Shown: one piece after another, positions 44,523 to 47,381 of the stretch
How positions within the stretch are numbered: the first letter of the stretch is position 1
Layout: every line of letters starts with the position of its first letter
NCBI GenBank assembly: GCA_016873995.1
Contig: VGVR01000025.1
Span: 1 to 47,381 of the forward strand
Direction: 5' to 3'
Length of the DNA stretch: 47,381 bases
Source of the DNA: Gemmatimonadota bacterium
Lineage (GTDB): Bacteria; Gemmatimonadota; Gemmatimonadetes; Longimicrobiales; Gaopeijiaceae
Program-made: the position numbers and the translations under genes
The notes under the pieces: model-generated
Seen by the model: only the letters and a program-made list of their open reading frames with translations
Databases searched by the model: none
What the model was told of the DNA's origin: nothing

Positions 44523-45251
44523 ATGAACGTCCACAAGCCGACGCTCGACCTCACGACCTGCCTTGCCTGGTTGGAGCGCCACGGCAAGAAGCGCCACAGA
44601 GATCAGCTCGCCTCTCGCTTCGCCATTGTCACAGACAAGGCCTTCGGCACGTCAATGACGGACGTGAAGCGGCTAGCCAAGCGCATCGTCAAGAACCACG
44701 CGCTGGCGCCGGCGCTATGGGTCTCCGGCTGGCACGAAGCCAAGGCGCTTGCTGCGTTCGTCGCCGATCCCGAGCGGGTGACGCCCGCCATGATGGACAG
44801 GTGGTGCAAGGTCATGCGCAACTGGGCGGACTGCGACACCGTGTGCTTCGTCCTCTTCGACAAGACGCCCCACGCGCTCGCCAAGATCGAGCAATGGGCC
44901 AGACGCAGGCCGGAATTCGAGCGGCGTGCCGCCTTCGCGCTGTTCGCCAGCGTCGCCCTGCACGATAAGAAGGTCCCCGATACGTCGCTGATCGCCCTGC
45001 TACCGCTGTGTCTCGCCGCGGCGAACGACGAGCGCAACTTCGTCAAGAAGGCCGTGAGCTGGGCCATGCGCGCGATGGGCTCTCGTAGTCGCGCATGCCA
45101 CGAGGCCGTCTTGCCACTCGCTGACGAGCTGGCGAATTCGAGCGACAAGACCAAGCGCTGGATCGGTAAGGATGTGCTCGAGGACCTGACTCGGCCCATG
45201 GTGACGAAGAGGTTGGAGCTGAAGGAGGCGCGGCGCCCGAAGCGGCGATGA
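44523..45251 (+). CDS. AlkD-like DNA alkylation repair protein
   Basis: The 242-residue protein is built of HEAT-like helical repeats typical of AlkD glycosylases: ALWVSGWHEAKALAAFVADP, DRWCKVMRNWADCDTVCFVL, RRPEFERRAAFALFASVALH and NDERNFVKKAVSWAMRAMGS. The W-x-D in NWADCD and the Arg in ERRAAF mark the DNA-binding groove in the family. These enzymes excise bulky or cationic alkylated bases without base flipping. The N-terminus is slightly shorter than in some members. It stands alone in a gap between minus-strand genes. Confidence 0.85.
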   Translation: MNVHKPTLDLTTCLAWLERHGKKRHRDQLASRFAIVTDKAFGTSMTDVKRLAKRIVKNHALAPALWVSGWHEAKALAAFVADPERVTPAMMDRWCKVMRNWADCDTVCFVLFDKTPHALAKIEQWARRRPEFERRAAFALFASVALHDKKVPDTSLIALLPLCLAAANDERNFVKKAVSWAMRAMGSRSRACHEAVLPLADELANSSDKTKRWIGKDVLEDLTRPMVTKRLELKEARRPKRR

Positions 45252-45332
45252 CGCAGCCGGACGTGGGCTGCGATCTCCTCCCGCGATCGGACTCGACGCG
45301 CGCGGTGCGCGCGCGCGCATCCCGGCCCCGGC

Positions 45333-45992
45333 TCAGCGGGGGAACGGCTCCAGCAACTGAGTCGCGTTCTCCGGCGCGGGAATGCGCGCCGTGTTCAGCA
45401 CCATCGACACCAGAGTGTACCAGCCGCTCAGACCGATGACGTCCATGATGCCCTGCTCTCCGAGAAGCTCGCGCGCGCGCGCGTAGGTCGCGTCGCTGAC
45501 GCTGCGGTTCTGGTGCAGCTCGATGCAGAAATCGTAGACGGCTGCCTCGTCCGCGGCCATGCCTTCGGGCCGCCGGCCCTCCGCCACCGCCGCGGCGATC
45601 TCGGGCCGGAGCCCTCCACGCATGGCGAGGCCGTGATGCGCGTTCCACTCGTACTGCGACGACCACTCACGGGCGGTGATCAGGATGGCGAACTCCGAGA
45701 GCCTCGCCGGAAGCGAGCTGTTGAACCTCACGTAGTCGGAGAGGGCGCGCGCCGGGTTCAGCATGCCGGGACTCCGCACGATCGCATGCCATGGCCCCGA
45801 AAGCTCACCACGAACCTCGCGGAACTCCGCGATCGCCGCCCTCTGCTCGGCGCTCAGCTGACTCTCCGGTATCGCGGGCAGCCTGGTCTGGGCGGCCAGC
45901 ACGTCCACCATGGTGGCGGCCAGGACCAGCGCGGCCGCCCAGGTCGCGCGATGGCAGTTCGACCAGCACCCTACGCGGTGGTGCGAAATCAT
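45333..45992 (-). CDS. Exported carboxymuconolactone-decarboxylase-like protein
   Basis: The 219-residue protein has a signal peptide (ATWAAALVLAATMVDVLAAQ) and a CMD/AhpD-like helical domain: FREVRGELSGPWHAIVRSPG, FAILITAREWSSQYEWNAHH, YDFCIELHQNRSVSDATYAR and GWYTLVSMVLN. The Glu and His of the active region are present, but the reactive Cys pair of AhpD is absent, as in many members with YEW instead of CxxC. GGAGGT before the ATG at 45992 fixes the start. Export suggests a periplasmic role; reaction unknown. Confidence 0.82.
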   Translation of the reverse strand: MISHHRVGCWSNCHRATWAAALVLAATMVDVLAAQTRLPAIPESQLSAEQRAAIAEFREVRGELSGPWHAIVRSPGMLNPARALSDYVRFNSSLPARLSEFAILITAREWSSQYEWNAHHGLAMRGGLRPEIAAAVAEGRRPEGMAADEAAVYDFCIELHQNRSVSDATYARARELLGEQGIMDVIGLSGWYTLVSMVLNTARIPAPENATQLLEPFPR

Positions 45993-46116
45993 GAGGGACC
46001 TCCGTGGCGTTCGAGTCCAAGGCGAAGGAGAGTAGGCAGGCTCCTGGAGCGCACGCCAGGGCGGCACACCAACAGGAGTCCGTGGTCATCGTTCGAACCA
46101 CATCCCAAGAACGCGA

Positions 46117-46147
46117 ATGCCCGAGTCGAACGGGTCGACTCGGGCAT
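46117..46147 (-). terminator. Hairpin terminator
   Basis: A perfect 13-bp stem (ATGCCCGAGTCGA at 46117-46129, complement at 46135-46147) with an ACGGG loop lies 23 bases past the stop of the SWIB gene on the minus strand. Confidence 0.75.
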
Positions 46148-46169
46148 CCTCAGTCCTACCGCCACAGAG

Positions 46170-46439
46170 CTACTTCAGATGATTCCCCACGAGCTTCGTC
46201 ATCTCGAACATGCTCACCGGCTTATCGCCACCGAAGACCGCCGCGAGCTTCGCATCGGGGTTGATCATGCGCTTGTTCTTGGAATCCTGGAGTCCGTTCT
46301 TCTTGATGTAGTCCCAGAGCACTTTCGTGACCTCGGTCCTCGGCATCGGCTTGCTGCCGATCACGGCAGCCAGGGCGGCGTCGGGGGTCATCGGCTTCAT
46401 GAATGCCGCACTCGGCTTGCGCTTGGCCTTTTCGGGCAT
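46170..46439 (-). CDS. SWIB/MDM2 domain protein
   Basis: This 89-residue basic protein is almost entirely one SWIB domain: FMKPMTPDAALAAVIGSKPM, RTEVTKVLWDYIKKNGLQD, NKRMINPDAKLAAVFGGDKP and VSMFEMTKLVGNHL. The domain is best known from eukaryotic chromatin remodelling factors and MDM2, but single-domain versions occur in many bacteria, including chlamydiae. A DNA- or protein-binding role is likely; no bacterial function is established. A hairpin terminator follows it. Confidence 0.9.
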   Translation of the reverse strand: MPEKAKRKPSAAFMKPMTPDAALAAVIGSKPMPRTEVTKVLWDYIKKNGLQDSKNKRMINPDAKLAAVFGGDKPVSMFEMTKLVGNHLK

Positions 46440-46496
46440 CTTCGGGTTCCTCGGGGTTGGTGGGTCGAGTGGTTTGGTGGTGCGTTGGTGAGCGCT

Positions 46497-47210
46497 CTAG
46501 GCGAGGTTGGCAATTACTTCGCTGAGCAGCTCCCGGGAGAACTTGGCAAAATCAGGAACACTCCGCTTCATGTCACGCAAGGAGGCGCGACGCTCCTGTA
46601 GGTCGACGACCATAAGGTCGGTGAGCTTGGTCCGGCTTTCGATGCTCTTCTGCAGTGCTACAGCGATGCCAAGCGCCTCAGACGGATCGCTCACGGTACT
46701 CGTCGCCGTCTTGGTGACCAGGCGTTGGAATGAGTCGCGAGCGGTGTAGGAGTAGGTGATCTCAGCGGGGTAGATGGACCGTCCGTTCCCGGCCAACTCC
46801 CGCGCGTATGCCACCGTTTCTTCGAGCCGAGCGATCTCGGTCTGTTTCCTGACTCGCTCCTCCGCCAGCTCCTGCTCCAGGGAATCGACTCCGCAGTTCG
46901 TCAGCGCTATGACGTCCAACATCGCCGCGGCGACTGGATCCTCGCTACCCGCGCGAGTATCGGACCATCCCAGTGCCTCACCGGCCGTGGCCAGTGCCCT
47001 CCGGAGCTCCTCCCTCTGACGGTGAGTCAGAGGACCCCGCTGTTGGGCAACCGCGAGCCCGGCGAGCTGTCGAGACACCTCTTGGATCTCGGGAGAGGTC
47101 GGCAGCTCTCCGCCTGGGATCCTTCGCTTCTTCGCTCGAGTACGCGGCACAGGAGTTCTTCCGAGCAAGGAGGAGTACGTCGGCTCGGAAAGCTCGAAGT
47201 CCGAACGCAC
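46497..47210 (-). CDS. Hypothetical helical/coiled-coil protein
   Basis: The 237-residue product (GTG at 47210) is charged and helical, with a coiled-coil-like stretch at about 105-140 (SLEQELAEERVRKQTEIARL, then EETVAYARELAGNG) and no signal peptide or membrane segment. The N-terminus is basic and Pro-rich. No family is recognised. It ends 58 bases before the SWIB gene on the same strand, so they could be cotranscribed. The start is uncertain; no clear ribosome binding site was found. Confidence 0.55.
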   Translation of the reverse strand: MRSDFELSEPTYSSLLGRTPVPRTRAKKRRIPGGELPTSPEIQEVSRQLAGLAVAQQRGPLTHRQREELRRALATAGEALGWSDTRAGSEDPVAAAMLDVIALTNCGVDSLEQELAEERVRKQTEIARLEETVAYARELAGNGRSIYPAEITYSYTARDSFQRLVTKTATSTVSDPSEALGIAVALQKSIESRTKLTDLMVVDLQERRASLRDMKRSVPDFAKFSRELLSEVIANLA

Positions 47211-47340
47211 AAGTCTAACGGAATCCAGGATTTCGCGGGTGGGGCGGCCCTAACTGTCCTTGCCCATCATCGTCCACGGAGGTCGAGGCCTGAAACCCCG
47301 GACGGTCTGAGGTTCAGCGCTCGGCTCCACGAGGACGAGC

Positions 47341-47381
47341 ATGACAGCAACGAACGAGCCGCGGAAGCGGCGGCAGTACAC
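47341..47381 (+). CDS. Truncated gene start at window edge, possible IS3-type transposase OrfA
   Basis: The ATG at 47341 follows GAGGACG and opens a frame reading MTATNEPRKRRQYT before the window ends. The KRRQYT string resembles the N-terminus of IS3-family OrfA proteins, which often begin with a basic patch followed by YTxEFK. Only 13 codons are visible, so this is a weak call; any DNA-binding protein could start this way. Confidence 0.3.
   Translation, partial: MTATNEPRKRRQY

Noticed and set aside
46080..46110. GTTCGAACC string suggestive of a tRNA T-loop
   Set aside because: No acceptor stem, anticodon arm or correct spacing around it.
47222..47340. Left inverted repeat of an IS3 element before the edge gene
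   Set aside because: A TG-starting sequence near 47255 is possible, but no second end or duplication can be seen in the window.

Overview
The window is a uniformly GC-rich (by eye about two thirds G+C), densely coded bacterial segment. Several traits point to Gemmatimonadota or a close neighbour: RCC1-repeat proteins with Big-type Ig modules, a decayed Ser/Thr kinase ending in the short tail typical of the group's WD40-like receptor kinases, two large CBM9/DUF5916 outer-membrane proteins, type III glutamine synthetase, a PQQ-type quinoprotein, and many signal-peptide-bearing enzymes. This placement is inference from gene content; no rRNA, tRNA, CRISPR array or complete mobile element was recognised.

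Left part (1-18.8 kb). An Omp85/BamA-like barrel end meets, across a REP-like inverted repeat, a minus-strand operon lspA - degenerate Hpt/MshEN/REC regulator - mlaE - mlaF - mlaD (signal peptidase II plus a phospholipid-trafficking ABC transporter). Then come a frameshifted TPR/Big/RCC1 surface protein, an OsmC peroxidase, a PQQ quinoprotein, a small lipoprotein, glnN, a membrane protein interrupted by an in-frame amber codon and coupled to a B12-type radical SAM protein, and a divergent pair of PLP enzymes (HisC-like and MalY-like) that both carry Tat signals. A Uma2 protein follows.

Middle (18.8-37.4 kb). A Ser/Thr kinase scar and a DUF6152 pair lead into two cytochromes c, one of them frameshifted. 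Next is the most unusual stretch: two CBM9/DUF5916 outer-membrane proteins on the plus strand alternate with two minus-strand blocks of enzymes, all exported. Block 1 is a lipoprotein amidohydrolase, a lipoprotein NmrA-like Rossmann protein and a secreted VOC protein. Block 2 is a Tat VOC protein, a secreted cupin, a Tat haloacid-dehalogenase-like protein and a second secreted cupin. An exported metallo-beta-lactamase fold protein follows. The seven enzymes belong to families usually found in the cytoplasm, so a periplasmic transformation system fed through the barrels is a reasonable but untested hypothesis. The stretch ends in a chimeric scar joining a sigma-factor N-terminus to an RCC1 C-terminus.

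Right part (37.4-47.4 kb). A cytochrome c/copper type II monooxygenase-like protein with a periplasmic partner, a lipoprotein gene with a stop directly after its lipobox, a cytochrome b561 divergent from a SoxC-like sulfite dehydrogenase with its cytochrome c, a DUF2911 lipoprotein, an AlkD-like DNA repair protein, a carboxymuconolactone-decarboxylase-like exported protein, a SWIB-domain protein, a coiled-coil hypothetical, and at the edge the first codons of what may be an IS3-type transposase.

At least six genes are broken by a single stop, a one-base shift or an internal deletion. Some may be assembly errors; the kinase and sigma/RCC1 scars look like real decay.
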